Made by a program: the position numbers and the translations under genes. The notes below the pieces were generated by a model. The model ran no database searches and was not told where the DNA came from. It worked only from the letters and a program-made list of their open reading frames with translations. Shown piece after piece: positions 1-9,586 of a DNA stretch of 29,947 nt. Numbering within the stretch: the stretch's first letter is position 1; each line of letters opens with the position of its first letter. This DNA comes from Sulfurovum sp. (GTDB lineage Bacteria; Campylobacterota; Campylobacteria; Campylobacterales; Sulfurovaceae). Where the stretch lies: contig JALTYW010000163.1 of the NCBI GenBank assembly GCA_027046415.1, positions 1 through 29,947 of the forward strand, given 5' to 3'.

Positions 1-411
1 TCTTGTATCATTGCAGCTATTGTTGTGCACTACACGTACCCTTCATTTCCTGCAAGGGAGAAGATCAGGATCAACCTCCTCCTCTCTGTATCGATTGCAC
101 TGCAGGGGATTATGCTGGGGGTTATAGTTGCCACACTCTCTCCAGAGATGAGTTTGGGACTCTTCTTTGAGTGTGTCAGTATCTATATTATCAGCTGGCT
201 GATAGGGTTCGTTACACCGGGGGCATCAGGGGGATTGGGTGTCAGAGAAGGTACATTCATCGCAATCGCTGCGTTTTTGCACGTCGATATTGCATCGGAT
301 ATCATTATCTTTTCTGTACTTCTCGTTCGGTTTGTCAATATTCTGACCGATATGCTGATGTACCTCTCGACACTGCTGATGAAAAGCAATATAAAAGGAT
401 TGGAAGAATGA
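1..411 (+). CDS. Lysylphosphatidylglycerol synthase TM / UPF0104 flippase-like membrane protein (C-terminal part)
   Basis: The 5' end lies outside the window; the frame is open from base 1. The visible 136 residues are hydrophobic, with at least three membrane segments. They carry a [12 protein letters not shown] motif (within about bases 205-260), which is typical of the C-terminal end of the LPG-synthase transmembrane family (UPF0104). Stand-alone members lacking the cytosolic synthase domain are common in polysaccharide clusters and are thought to act in lipid or glycolipid translocation; that role is inferred here. The stop overlaps the ATG of the UDP-glucose dehydrogenase gene (ATGA at 408-411), so the two are translationally coupled. 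The GTG at 25 is only an internal codon. Confidence 0.8.
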   Translation, partial: SCIIAAIVVHYTYPSFPAREKIRINLLLSVSIALQGIMLGVIVATLSPEMSLGLFFECVSIYIISWLIGFVTPGASGGLGVREGTFIAIAAFLHVDIASDIIIFSVLLVRFVNILTDMLMYLSTLLMKSNIKGLEE

Positions 412-1730
412 AAGTTTCGGTAATAGGAACAGGCTATGTGGGTCTGGTAAGCGGTACATGTTTTGCCCAAATGGGCAACAGTGTCACCTGTGTGGATATT
501 GACGAGCATAAGATTGCATCACTCAAAGAGGGTAAAATACCGATCTATGAACCGGGACTGGAGAAGATGGTACTGGAGAATTATGCGAAAGGAACACTCC
601 ATTTTACCACAGATACGGCAGAGGCTGTTGCAGATTCTCTGGTCTGTTTCATCGCCGTTGGCACACCGATGGGTGAAGATGGAAGTGCCGATCTCCAATA
701 CGTCCTTGCAGTAGCCAGAGAGATAGGCAGGCATATGCAGGACTATCTTGTGGTTGTAGACAAGTCGACTGTACCTGTCGGCACCGCAGACAAGGTCAGG
801 ACAGCCATTCAGGAGGAACTGGACAAACGTGGTGTGACCATTGATTTCGATGTTGTCAGCAATCCGGAATTTTTGAAAGAGGGGGCGGCGATACAGGACT
901 TTATGCACCCTGACCGTGTAGTGGTAGGAGCAGAGAGCGAGCGTGCTATGGAAATTATGCATGATCTCTACGCACCTTTCATGAAAACCCGTGACCGCTT
1001 CATCGGCATGGATATCAAAAGTGCTGAGATGACCAAATATGCCGCAAATGCCATGCTGGCTACCAAGATCTCTTTTATGAATGAGATTGCCAATATCTGT
1101 GAACGTGTCGGTGCAGATGTTAACAAAGTCAGAAACGGTATCGGATCGGACAGCCGGATCGGTTACAGCTTCATCTACCCCGGATGCGGATATGGTGGCA
1201 GCTGTTTTCCAAAAGATGTACAGGCACTGGCAAAAACAGCAAAAGACGTGGGCTATACACCACGTATTCTCGATGCGGTTGAAGCCGTCAACTATGCCCA
1301 GAAAAAGGTACTGAGTGACAAGGTCATCAAATACTTTGGTGAAGATCTCTCCGGCAAAACATTCGCAGTATGGGGACTGGCGTTCAAACCAGAGACCGAT
1401 GACATGCGTGAAGCCTCCTCTATTACTATCATCAACGAGCTAACGAGCCGCGGTGCACATGTGGTTGCCTATGACCCCAAAGCCCGCCATGAGGCAGAGA
1501 GCTTCTATCTCAAAGACAATACTGCCGTAAGCTATGCAGAGAGCAAATATGAAGCCCTAAACGGTGCTGATGCCCTGATACTGGTCACTGAGTGGCAGGA
1601 GTTCAGAAGCCCGGATTTTGACGAGATGAAAAAACTGTTGAAAACCCCTGTTTTCTTTGACGGACGCAACCAGTTTGACAGACAGCGCATGAAAGCGATG
1701 GGGTTTGAATATTTTCAGATAGGCGTATAA
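408..1730 (+). CDS. ugd: UDP-glucose 6-dehydrogenase
   Basis: This 440-residue enzyme oxidises UDP-glucose to UDP-glucuronate with two NAD+ in the cytosol, supplying uronic acid precursors for polysaccharide. The Rossmann motif GTGYVG is at residues 7-12. The DKST stretch is at 118-121, NPEFLKEG at 152-159 and the lysine/asparagine pair K210/N214. The catalytic cysteine is C266 in [10 protein letters not shown] (261-270). A GLAFKPxTDDxRE motif in the C-terminal half is also present. The length is normal for the UDP-glucose/GDP-mannose dehydrogenase family. The ATG at 408 is chosen because the Rossmann fold starts at residue 2 and the codon overlaps the upstream stop; the frame is open back to 171, but that extension is unrelated. 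GDP-mannose or UDP-ManNAc dehydrogenase is less likely given the motif set. No UDP-glucuronate-using enzyme is obvious in the window. Confidence 0.95.
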   Translation: MKVSVIGTGYVGLVSGTCFAQMGNSVTCVDIDEHKIASLKEGKIPIYEPGLEKMVLENYAKGTLHFTTDTAEAVADSLVCFIAVGTPMGEDGSADLQYVLAVAREIGRHMQDYLVVVDKSTVPVGTADKVRTAIQEELDKRGVTIDFDVVSNPEFLKEGAAIQDFMHPDRVVVGAESERAMEIMHDLYAPFMKTRDRFIGMDIKSAEMTKYAANAMLATKISFMNEIANICERVGADVNKVRNGIGSDSRIGYSFIYPGCGYGGSCFPKDVQALAKTAKDVGYTPRILDAVEAVNYAQKKVLSDKVIKYFGEDLSGKTFAVWGLAFKPETDDMREASSITIINELTSRGAHVVAYDPKARHEAESFYLKDNTAVSYAESKYEALNGADALILVTEWQEFRSPDFDEMKKLLKTPVFFDGRNQFDRQRMKAMGFEYFQIGV

Positions 1731-1769
1731 TCATTTTACAACCGACAACAAGACAAAAGGCAGTCCACT

Positions 1770-4700
1770 TTGAATGAACCTATGGTACAACTACATTATA
1801 TCGACAACGAAGTCTCTGAAGGTACTCCTGAGGCTGTTGCACCTTCTTCGACTCAGATAGCTATTGTCTGTCATGTTTTCTACCCTGACATCTGGCCAGA
1901 GATACGGGAATATATCAGCCGGATAGATATACCATTCGATCTCTATGTAACCATTCCTCCGCATATTGGGAAGGAAGAGGCTGCAGTAATACTCAAAGAA
2001 CATCCCGGCGTCCATCTTTACCGTACCCAAAACCGCGGACGTGACGTACTCCCGTTTCTGCTTGTCATGGATCATATCGGAACCTCGACTTACCGCTATA
2101 TCTGTAAACTGCATACCAAAAAAACCGGTGCAAGCCCTCTTGGCAATGTCTGGAGAAAACTGCTTTACTTCGATCTTATAGGCTCAGACCGTACCGTCAA
2201 AGAGACGATTGCAATGTTTGAAAACGACCCGAACATCGGTATGGTGACAGGGAAAAATACGATTCTTGATTCCGAACGCTACGACTATGGCAATACCGCC
2301 AAAATAGACAAACTCATAGAGATGTCCGGTTTCCTTTTTCAAGACGAATACCTCTTTGCAGGAGGTACCATGTTCTGGGTGCGCAGTGAACTGTTAGAAC
2401 CGATACTAAAACTGTTTCGAGAAGGGAAACTGACATTTGAAGAGGAGAAAGGGCAAAAAGACAACACAATCGCCCATGCACTTGAACGCTTCTTTGGGAT
2501 TGTCTGTCATGTAAAAGGCAAAACCATAGCTCCAAGTCCGTCACACTATTCGCAGCTGGATGACCAGACACTCGAAGAGACAGCCTCTTTGGTGCTTTCG
2601 CAACAATATCACGGAGAAGATGTCTTCACCGTACAAAAACGCAAGATTCAGGAGCAATATGACAGAATCGATGCGCTGGAGGAGCTTGCAGAGTCAATGC
2701 GCATCAAAAGCCGAATCAAACGTCTCTTCCCAAAAAAAATCGCCGATCTTCCCGGTAAACTGAAAACTGTTGTCGCCCTGCTCAAAAACCCTACTGTTTT
2801 GAAAAAGGTCTTCTTTTATCTTAAGCGTGGCGAGATACGCTATCTCGTACAAAAGGTAAAAGAAAAAAGCCAACGCAACCTCAAACGAAGTGCCAACCTT
2901 GAAAAAATAGATCCTGTCAAGTGGTTCAAACGCTTCAAGCAGCGCAATTTTTCTTTGGATGGCCTGCGTACAGATATCATCATCCCGGTCTATAACGGAT
3001 TTGAATTCCTCGAAGCCCTCTTTGACAGTATTGAAGCACACACAACCTCTCCCTACAGACTCATTGTTGTCAATGACTGCAGCCCCGATGAAAGGGTCAA
3101 ACCCTATCTTCTCAAGCGTCTTGAAAAACATCCTGATGCGATCTTCATCGACCATAAAACCAATCTTGGATTTGTCAAGAGTGTCAATGAGGCATTTGAA
3201 CATACAGAAAACCATTTCCTGATCCTCAATACAGATACCGAGGTTCCTCCTTTCTGGCTTGAACGGCTGATGTACCCTATTGTGCATATGCCAAACATCG
3301 CATCGACAACCCCATTTACCAATGCTGGGCAGATCGCAAGTTTCCCGGTATTTCTCGAAGACAATGAGATCTTTGACGGTATGGATGTCGATACACTGGA
3401 CAAAGCATTCAGAGAGATCAACCCTGAGACATTTTATGAAACCATCCCGACAGGAGTCGGTTTCTGCATGGGAGTTAACTACGACCTTGCACAACAGATA
3501 GGGCTCTTTGATGAAGAGACCTTCGGCAAAGGGTATGGTGAGGAGAATGACTGGTGCCAGCGTGCCATTGCACAGGGATACCGTAATCTTCTGGTACCAA
3601 ACCTTTTTGTCTACCATAAACACGGAGGATCTTTTTCTGCACAGCAGAAATCCATGCTTATGGCTGAAAACGGACAGAAACTTCTTGAGAGATACCCTGA
3701 TTACGATAAAGAGGTTTCCGAATATATCAAACGGGATCCTCACGCCTTGCTGCGAAATATGCTCGTTATGACCGCCTCTTCTTTACATGGAAAAGGTCTT
3801 TTCCTGATTGTCGATCATGCACTTGGCGGAGGTGCAAATATGTATGCACAGGAAGTGAGGGAGAAATACCGTCAAGAAGGGAAAAAAGTACTCTATATGG
3901 CATATGACTTCTATGCAGGACAGTACAACTTCTACTTCGACTACAACCAGTATCACTTCTCTTTTTCAATCGAAAATATAGAGGGAGTCGAGCATCTATT
4001 CAATGTACTGGTCATTCAGGAGATATTTATCAATACGATGGTCTCCTTCAAAGAGACTGACCGTATGCTCATTCTCCTAAAAACTCTTCAGGAGATCCAC
4101 CATAGTGACCTTGTCATTCCTATCCATGACTACTATCCTGTCTGTCCGAACTTTACACTGCTCGATGAGAACAGCCGTTTTTGTGAGGTCCCGTCAATAG
4201 AGCGCTGCGCACAGTGTATGGCACACAACGACCTTGAATGGAAAACCTTTGGCAACGACCATACCGATGTCGCTATGTGGCGGTCTCTGTGGCACACACT
4301 GCTCTCGGAAGCGACACGTATCATATGTTTTTCCGACTCATCCAGAACAATCATGCACAGAGCCTATCCTGATATTGGGGAGGAAAAATTTTCGATAGAG
4401 CCGCATCAGGTAGCTGATCTTCCTCCGGTTCATGCCGGCAGAAAACCTGAAAAAACAGGCATTACCATTGGTATCCTTGGAGCAATCAACCTTGCCAAAG
4501 GTGCCGGTGTCGTCAAGTCTCTTGTAAAAACCATTGAAGAGCGGGGGCTCGATATCAATGTCGTGCTCATTGGAGAGATATCAGAGCATATCAAAAGTGA
4601 TCGTTTCCATGTAACCGGTCGTTATGAGCGTGAAATGCTTCCGACACTTGTAAGGGAACATGAGATTGATATCTTTCTCATCCCCTCCATCTGTCCGGAG

Positions 4701-4868
4701 ACATTCTCTTATACTACCCAGGAGATCATTATGATGCAGATGCCTCTCATGGTTTTCAATATCGGTGCACCGGCAGAACGGGTCAAAACGTATGACAAAG
4801 GGGTCGTACTCGAACCCGACTACGTTGAAAATATTCTCAACCATATCTCATCTCTGTATGCCGGCTAG
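1770..4868 (+). CDS. Three-domain glycosyltransferase: RgpF-type + GT2 + GT4-like
   Basis: This 1032-residue protein is predicted to be cytosolic or membrane-associated and to assemble polysaccharide repeat units. Residues about 25-290 resemble the rhamnan-synthesis protein F domain: CHVFYPD near the start, then NRGRDVLPF and KLHTKK motifs. A basic linker follows. A GT2 domain begins near residue 400 (DIIIPVYNG, then NDCSPD, and a NTDTEVP metal-binding stretch near 484). From about 677 a GT4-like region starts with DHALGGGANMYAQ; its sugar-nucleotide half begins near 896 (GILGAINLAKG) and it has a PETFSYTTQE motif near 977, the usual GT4 acidic signature. The start is TTG, with AAAAGG about nine bases upstream (1755-1760); an ATG at 1782 is in frame but poorly placed. 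The acyltransferase gene overlaps its end. Rhamnose as donor is suggested by the RgpF domain and by rfb genes in the window but is not proven. Confidence 0.85.
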   Translation: MNEPMVQLHYIDNEVSEGTPEAVAPSSTQIAIVCHVFYPDIWPEIREYISRIDIPFDLYVTIPPHIGKEEAAVILKEHPGVHLYRTQNRGRDVLPFLLVMDHIGTSTYRYICKLHTKKTGASPLGNVWRKLLYFDLIGSDRTVKETIAMFENDPNIGMVTGKNTILDSERYDYGNTAKIDKLIEMSGFLFQDEYLFAGGTMFWVRSELLEPILKLFREGKLTFEEEKGQKDNTIAHALERFFGIVCHVKGKTIAPSPSHYSQLDDQTLEETASLVLSQQYHGEDVFTVQKRKIQEQYDRIDALEELAESMRIKSRIKRLFPKKIADLPGKLKTVVALLKNPTVLKKVFFYLKRGEIRYLVQKVKEKSQRNLKRSANLEKIDPVKWFKRFKQRNFSLDGLRTDIIIPVYNGFEFLEALFDSIEAHTTSPYRLIVVNDCSPDERVKPYLLKRLEKHPDAIFIDHKTNLGFVKSVNEAFEHTENHFLILNTDTEVPPFWLERLMYPIVHMPNIASTTPFTNAGQIASFPVFLEDNEIFDGMDVDTLDKAFREINPETFYETIPTGVGFCMGVNYDLAQQIGLFDEETFGKGYGEENDWCQRAIAQGYRNLLVPNLFVYHKHGGSFSAQQKSMLMAENGQKLLERYPDYDKEVSEYIKRDPHALLRNMLVMTASSLHGKGLFLIVDHALGGGANMYAQEVREKYRQEGKKVLYMAYDFYAGQYNFYFDYNQYHFSFSIENIEGVEHLFNVLVIQEIFINTMVSFKETDRMLILLKTLQEIHHSDLVIPIHDYYPVCPNFTLLDENSRFCEVPSIERCAQCMAHNDLEWKTFGNDHTDVAMWRSLWHTLLSEATRIICFSDSSRTIMHRAYPDIGEEKFSIEPHQVADLPPVHAGRKPEKTGITIGILGAINLAKGAGVVKSLVKTIEERGLDINVVLIGEISEHIKSDRFHVTGRYEREMLPTLVREHEIDIFLIPSICPETFSYTTQEIIMMQMPLMVFNIGAPAERVKTYDKGVVLEPDYVENILNHISSLYAG

Positions 4869-5901
4869 TCACCCCCGTACCCTGCACAATATCCAGATGC
4901 TCAGGGCAGTTGCCGCACTGCTTGTCGTACTCCACCATGCTCTGCCTCATTATGAAGTCATGGGTGGATCGTTGTCTCCAATCAAAACCCTTGTGCACTG
5001 GGGATTTGCTGGTGTAGACATCTTTTTTGTTATCAGTGGTTTCATTATGGCATATACAACATTTCCAAAAGCACGTACACGCAGCAATGCCACTATCTTT
5101 ATCAAACACAGGCTTTTTCGTATCTACCTTGGCTACTGGCCGTTTTTTCTCATTATGCTTCTGATCTGGTATATGAAAGACCCCGATAGACTCCATGTCC
5201 TTGATATTTTAGGATCATTTTTTCTGACAAATACCAATATGTTTCAACTGATTCTGCCGGTCTCATGGTCATTGACCTATGAACTCTATTTCTATCTTCT
5301 GTTTCTGCTGACATTTATGGTTTCTATCAAACAACTCTATAAAATAATCCCTCTTTTCTCCCTTTTGGTCGCCCTCCTCTCCGGCTATACCTTTTTGACA
5401 CATACCGAACCAGCACCCCTGCTCTACTCCCCTTTTCTTCTGGAATTTTTTTCAGGCGTTATCCTCTATATGTTCAGAGAACGCTTATTGACCTCTGCAA
5501 TGCTTCCACTGGCACTTTTGATCTCTGTTTCTGCTTATGGGTATGCATTTTCCTATGAGATCACCAATGGTCTTTTACGTGTATTCTCTCTTGGAGGTGG
5601 TGCATTTTCTCTCGTATGGAGTGTGATGATTTTGGAACAGCAGCAGATCTATCGTGCCGGGAAGTTTCTTGTTTCACTCGGAAATGCTTCCTATACCCTT
5701 TATCTCTCGCATCTCATTATTCTGGAGATGTTCTACTACCTCGGTCTGCGCAACCTTTTTACCAGCAATGAGCATCCATGGATACCTCTTGCAGGTTTGT
5801 TTCTCATCCTTCTGCTGTGTGTAACCTTCAGTCTGTTATACTACCGAAACGTAGAAAAACCGTTGTACAAAAAAGCAGTCAGTTACGGATCACACACATG
5901 A
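4858..5901 (+). CDS. Acyltransferase family 3 (OafA/YrhL-like) membrane O-acyltransferase
   Basis: This 347-residue polytopic inner-membrane protein probably transfers an acetyl or other acyl group to a glycan or its lipid-linked precursor. Family-3 hallmarks are visible: an R-A-x-A-A-L-x-V-x-x-H-H stretch with H26/H27, GVDIFFVISGF at 52-62, a basic KHRLFRIY loop, and W-S-L-T-Y-E-x-Y-F-Y near 134-145. About ten hydrophobic segments follow. The length fits a minimal acyltransferase-3 domain without a C-terminal SGNH domain. The frame opens at 4765, but the ATG at 4858 is preferred because it directly precedes the conserved N-terminus. It overlaps the upstream gene by 11 bases and the downstream GT2 by four (ATGA). 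The substrate sugar cannot be told from sequence. Confidence 0.9.
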   Translation: MPASHPRTLHNIQMLRAVAALLVVLHHALPHYEVMGGSLSPIKTLVHWGFAGVDIFFVISGFIMAYTTFPKARTRSNATIFIKHRLFRIYLGYWPFFLIMLLIWYMKDPDRLHVLDILGSFFLTNTNMFQLILPVSWSLTYELYFYLLFLLTFMVSIKQLYKIIPLFSLLVALLSGYTFLTHTEPAPLLYSPFLLEFFSGVILYMFRERLLTSAMLPLALLISVSAYGYAFSYEITNGLLRVFSLGGGAFSLVWSVMILEQQQIYRAGKFLVSLGNASYTLYLSHLIILEMFYYLGLRNLFTSNEHPWIPLAGLFLILLLCVTFSLLYYRNVEKPLYKKAVSYGSHT

Positions 5902-6836
5902 AAATATCAGTTGTCATACCCACCTACAATGCAGAAAGTTACCTCCCTGATCTGTTGAAAAAGCTCAAAGCACAAAGTGTCACATTTGAATTGATCATTA
6001 TAGACTCCTCCTCTACAGATGCAACACCTGCACTCGCAAAAACGGCTGCCGATACTGTCTTGACCATTCCAAAAGAGACTTTTGACCATGGAGGAACACG
6101 TACTATAGCGGCAAAACAAGCCACAGGGGACATCATTGTCTTTTTGACACAAGATGCCATGCCATGCAGCGATACAGCGATTGAAACACTGGTTCGCACA
6201 CTCGATGATCCGAAGACTGGTGCAGTCTTTGGCAGACAGCTTCCATATGAGGATACCTCACTTTTTGGAAGACACCTACGATACTTTAACTATCCGGAAC
6301 ACTCCTACAGCAGGAGACTTTCGGACAAAGAGAAATATGGTATCAAAACTGCATTTTTTTCAGACAGCTTCTCGGCATACAAAAAAGAGGTTCTTGAAAA
6401 AGTCGGCTGGTTCAAAGATGGTCTTATTGTAGGTGAAGACATGCATATTGCAGCGAGAATCCTGCTTTTAGGGTATACAATAGCCTACAATGCCCAGGCA
6501 GAGGTATACCACGCACACAGCTATACCATTACTGAAGAGTTCAAACGCTATTTTGACACAGGTGTATTTCACACAAAAGAGGATTGGCTGCTAAAGACTT
6601 TCGGAAAAGCGGAAGGGGAAGGAAAACGCTACATCAAATCTGAACTTCACTATCTCAAACAGCATCATGCCTACATGAAACTGCCCGAATTTTTCCTGCG
6701 CAACATGATGAAGTATCTCGGCTACAAACTTGGGCGGCACTATACCTATCTCCCTTCTGTCATGATTCCTGCATGCAGTATGCATACATCATGGTGGAGA
6801 TCGGAGCACATATCCACCCCTGCCCCAAAGCTTTAA
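5898..6836 (+). CDS. GT2 family glycosyltransferase, rhamnosyltransferase-like
   Basis: This 312-residue GT-A enzyme is predicted to be cytosolic and to use a nucleotide sugar. The N-terminus SVVIPTYN (4-11) and the D36-SSSTD stretch form the nucleotide-binding core. FDHGGTR at 62-68 is the signature of the bacterial rhamnosyltransferase branch of GT2, and TQDA at 84-87 takes the place of a DxD motif. A GEDMHIAARIL stretch provides the general-base region. The last 60 residues are basic and hydrophobic and may contact the membrane. The ATG at 5898 overlaps the preceding stop (ATGA), and the GT2 fold begins at residue 2, so the longer open frame from 5778 is not used. dTDP-rhamnose as donor is inferred from the motif and from rfbC/rfbD elsewhere in the window. 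Confidence 0.88.
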   Translation: MKISVVIPTYNAESYLPDLLKKLKAQSVTFELIIIDSSSTDATPALAKTAADTVLTIPKETFDHGGTRTIAAKQATGDIIVFLTQDAMPCSDTAIETLVRTLDDPKTGAVFGRQLPYEDTSLFGRHLRYFNYPEHSYSRRLSDKEKYGIKTAFFSDSFSAYKKEVLEKVGWFKDGLIVGEDMHIAARILLLGYTIAYNAQAEVYHAHSYTITEEFKRYFDTGVFHTKEDWLLKTFGKAEGEGKRYIKSELHYLKQHHAYMKLPEFFLRNMMKYLGYKLGRHYTYLPSVMIPACSMHTSWWRSEHISTPAPKL

Positions 6837-6847
6837 ACAAAAATATG

Positions 6848-6853
6848 TATACT
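6848..6853 (+). promoter_or_regulatory. Candidate -10 box (TATACT) for the lipoprotein gene
   Basis: TATACT lies about 34 bases upstream of the GTG at 6887, in the only sizeable gap (50 bases) of the plus-strand gene row. No recognisable -35 box sits 16-18 bases upstream, which is common for sigma-70 promoters in Campylobacterota. It could give the lipoprotein gene its own transcription. This is weak evidence from a single hexamer. Confidence 0.25.
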
Positions 6854-6886
6854 GTGACTAAAAAATATCGTATTTAGGACGTATTT

Positions 6887-8095
6887 GTGAAATATACAGT
6901 TTCCCTTCTGCTCATAATGACTGCTTTTCTACTCAACAACTGTGCTCTTGGGGACAAAATAGAACAGAAAGCCAAAGAGCTCTATGAAGATGCAAAGAAA
7001 AAGTATGCTGAATACCACGGGGAAGGCAATGAGGAAAAACCAAAGCCTTTTTCCGTCATCTACCAGAGTGATCCCAATAACAGACGAGTACTTGTCTCCT
7101 CTGCATGTGGAAGCAACCATAAAGTCTCCTATGTATACTATCGCAGCCCTGCCGATACCACAAATGTACTGAAAGAGACACAGACCTTTATCTCCTACCC
7201 TGGAAGAGAAAAACCGTTTTGGGATATCCGGTATACAGATCCCGTACACACCATTATGAACGGAGGTACATATGACTACCTCCCCGACCATAGTACATTT
7301 ACAGGGCTGGATACCCGTAACGGGGAACGGAATATCGCTGTAGGTACAGATGCGGCGACAGTCGATGCAGGCGGAGGCATCACACAGTCTGAATGTATCA
7401 ATGGTCAGCTTGCCGGCGGGGCAACGATCAATCTCTACAATGCTCCCGAACAGTCTATCTACTATGGTGGGCCACAAAGCACTTTTACCTATCAGATTGG
7501 GAACAATCCCCTCTCTTTTCCGTGGAAAAAAGATGGTACAGGCAACCTTGCACTACAGGCATTTTTTGACACTCCCCTCTACTTCAACTATGCCGACAAC
7601 ATTGGCGGCAGCGTCAGCTTCGGACTCTACCTGAAAAACCGCCGTACCGGCGTAGTACTGAACTACATTATTGGTCTTTATGCTGCCGGAGAAGCATGGA
7701 TTAGCGAAAAACGGAAAATACAGTTCGATCCAACGACACGCTTTGTTCATGTCGCAACTGTTGTCAGTGACGAATCATGGTGGACAACAAACTCACCAAC
7801 ATCGAAGTTCATTACGGAAATACAGCCCTCTCCCAACAAAACCACAACCGATGATGGTCAGTGGCCGGATTTTTTCCGCGTCAATGTCGCCTACCAAAAC
7901 CTGAAAGCACTTCTCGATGAACTCAACAGTAACCCTCCTGCCGGCGCGGAAGGACAGAGCTTCGGCTCTGATCCGTCTGAATGGCAGGTAACTGCTGTCA
8001 TGATACAGTACGAACTTGACGAAGAAGGTGGAGCCGCTACCTTTTCTGGTTCATTTCGGGGATTTGAAGCATATGTCAGCCAATTGCCAATATAG
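6887..8095 (+). CDS. Putative lipoprotein of unknown function
   Basis: The family of this 402-residue protein is not recognised. It has a lysine at position 2, a hydrophobic signal core (4-16) and a cysteine at 19 in a LNNC context. That is a tolerable but unusual lipobox, because Asn rather than Gly/Ala/Ser precedes the cysteine; a normal signal peptide is the alternative. Residues about 22-55 are highly charged and probably form a helix or coiled coil. The rest (60-402) is rich in aromatic residues, Gly, Thr and Asn with alternating polarity, suggesting an all-beta secreted domain, possibly sugar-binding. The start is GTG, with AGGA at 6876-6879. It ends the plus-strand group and meets the convergent SGNH-like gene with one base between the stops. 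Its place beside glycan genes suggests an envelope role, which is only contextual. Confidence 0.7.
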   Translation: MKYTVSLLLIMTAFLLNNCALGDKIEQKAKELYEDAKKKYAEYHGEGNEEKPKPFSVIYQSDPNNRRVLVSSACGSNHKVSYVYYRSPADTTNVLKETQTFISYPGREKPFWDIRYTDPVHTIMNGGTYDYLPDHSTFTGLDTRNGERNIAVGTDAATVDAGGGITQSECINGQLAGGATINLYNAPEQSIYYGGPQSTFTYQIGNNPLSFPWKKDGTGNLALQAFFDTPLYFNYADNIGGSVSFGLYLKNRRTGVVLNYIIGLYAAGEAWISEKRKIQFDPTTRFVHVATVVSDESWWTTNSPTSKFITEIQPSPNKTTTDDGQWPDFFRVNVAYQNLKALLDELNSNPPAGAEGQSFGSDPSEWQVTAVMIQYELDEEGGAATFSGSFRGFEAYVSQLPI

Positions 8096-8096
8096 C

Positions 8097-9575
8097 TTAC
8101 TTGGCGGCGATACCATGGATAGAAAGCTCATCTATCCTGTATATTCCCGGTTTGTCAACAATATCGATGCGTAACGTACCGTTATTGAGATATTCTGACG
8201 GGAACAGCAGATTAAACTCATTCATTCCCTTTTTTAGTTTCGTAACAAATGAGTCTTTTTCGCTATATGCAGATACCCCTTTCGGCTTAAAAAAAATCTG
8301 AAAAAGTGCAGCCTTGGGTGATTCTATCCTGCATGTCAGAATTGCACGCTTCATATCTGCAGTACGCCCGGAAGGTTTAATCCATGGATCATTCCCTGTC
8401 ACATGCAGCAGTATCCCTCTTTTCTCTTGCTTTATTTCTGTCTGACTGTTTTTTTGATAGGAAAACCGGCTGTCTCCCAAAGCAAAAAGTGTATCAAGTT
8501 CACTCAGATCCATATGGGCATTGAATCTATAAAACCGCTTTTTATGCGATAAAAAAAGTTTGATCCCTTGTCTTACCTTTTTTAAGTGTGCCTCTATGTT
8601 TCTGGATGTTACCAGGTGACGGTCACGTTTGATCTCGTGAAGGATATAGTCACCAATACTGGGTACAAAATGGCTGGTATCATTCCACTTTGTCGGATCG
8701 AAGGAAAAAGGACTCAACCCATAAAAGTCATAATAATTCATCCGTTTGGCAAGCTCCCTCTTGAATACCTCAATCTTGTTCTGGTTGTACTGAAGATAGG
8801 TTCTATAGTAGGGAGGATATATAAAAGGAACCAGCGTAATATTGTGTTCATCGCACAACTGTTTAATACCCGCTATCTCCTCAACCGCCTTATCAATACG
8901 ATAGTGACTGTCCTCATACCCAAGACGTGCAGGAAGCAGTTTTTCAAGCTTTGCCTCTGCTGCTTTTGGATCACGTTTCAGCACAGACTCTTTCTTTCTG
9001 GCATCATGGTGTTCCGGATCTATAATGCCCGTTGTCTCAACCAGATAATAGCGTCGTCCCAGAACTATATCAACATCTTTGTAATCGGGTTTTTTAAACA
9101 GATAGAAGAGGATGGTTTTGATATATCCGAGCCAGTCATCTCTGTAGACTCTCCTTTGAAAACTTTTGTCATGGTCTGCCGGATCTTTCCAGATCACATA
9201 GTCATTTATTCCTATCCAAAGCTTCTTTGGACGGACACCATGTGCAAGCAGTATTTTCAGGTTGTGCAGGTAGACACCGCTGATTCCAAAGTTGTGTTTC
9301 ATATTGTAGGCATGTTCCGATATCTTCGTGGTATCGATATACCCGCCACGGGATGAGCCCATCACAATTGTATCAAACCTGTTTTTGTTCTCCGGCTTAA
9401 GCAAATAGACCATTTTGAGGTAGGCTTTATTGGGTTCTATCCCCGTATATTGGTGGAGGTAATCCTCATGCAGCACTCTCCACCGGTCAATTGTATAATT
9501 GAACAGCGGCAACAACATCAAGAGTGCAAGTGAACCTGCAAGCCCAAACCAGACAAAATGCTTTTTTGATATCAT
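8097..9575 (-). CDS. SGNH-hydrolase-like O-acyltransfer partner protein (DltD/AlgJ-type), copy 1
   Basis: This 492-residue protein has one N-terminal membrane anchor (about 7-26) and a large, presumably periplasmic domain. A GSSRGG motif at 73-78 fits the nucleophile block of SGNH/DltD-type enzymes. A GIND stretch near residue 122 and a D-T-S-H-F motif near 298 could supply the Asp-His pair of the last block. About 150 residues follow this triad region, including a possible beta domain. The gene is 11 bases downstream of an MBOAT gene; MBOAT + SGNH pairs (AlgI/AlgJ, PatA/PatB, DltB/DltD) pass an acyl group across the membrane to periplasmic glycan. It is therefore predicted to be the acetyl- or acyl-transferring partner. 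It is much longer than, and very different from, the partner of the other MBOAT copy. The start ATG is at 9573-9575. Confidence 0.75.
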   Translation of the reverse strand: MISKKHFVWFGLAGSLALLMLLPLFNYTIDRWRVLHEDYLHQYTGIEPNKAYLKMVYLLKPENKNRFDTIVMGSSRGGYIDTTKISEHAYNMKHNFGISGVYLHNLKILLAHGVRPKKLWIGINDYVIWKDPADHDKSFQRRVYRDDWLGYIKTILFYLFKKPDYKDVDIVLGRRYYLVETTGIIDPEHHDARKKESVLKRDPKAAEAKLEKLLPARLGYEDSHYRIDKAVEEIAGIKQLCDEHNITLVPFIYPPYYRTYLQYNQNKIEVFKRELAKRMNYYDFYGLSPFSFDPTKWNDTSHFVPSIGDYILHEIKRDRHLVTSRNIEAHLKKVRQGIKLFLSHKKRFYRFNAHMDLSELDTLFALGDSRFSYQKNSQTEIKQEKRGILLHVTGNDPWIKPSGRTADMKRAILTCRIESPKAALFQIFFKPKGVSAYSEKDSFVTKLKKGMNEFNLLFPSEYLNNGTLRIDIVDKPGIYRIDELSIHGIAAK

Positions 9576-9586
9576 CTCACTGTCCT

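Noticed and set aside
2694..3743. Minus-strand open frame of 349 codons
   Set aside because: It is a shadow of the GT2 part of the three-domain glycosyltransferase and is rich in Cys and Phe, typical of antisense reading.
8586..9356. Plus-strand open frame of 256 codons
   Set aside because: It is antisense to the SGNH-like gene, which carries conserved blocks, and shows no domain features of its own.
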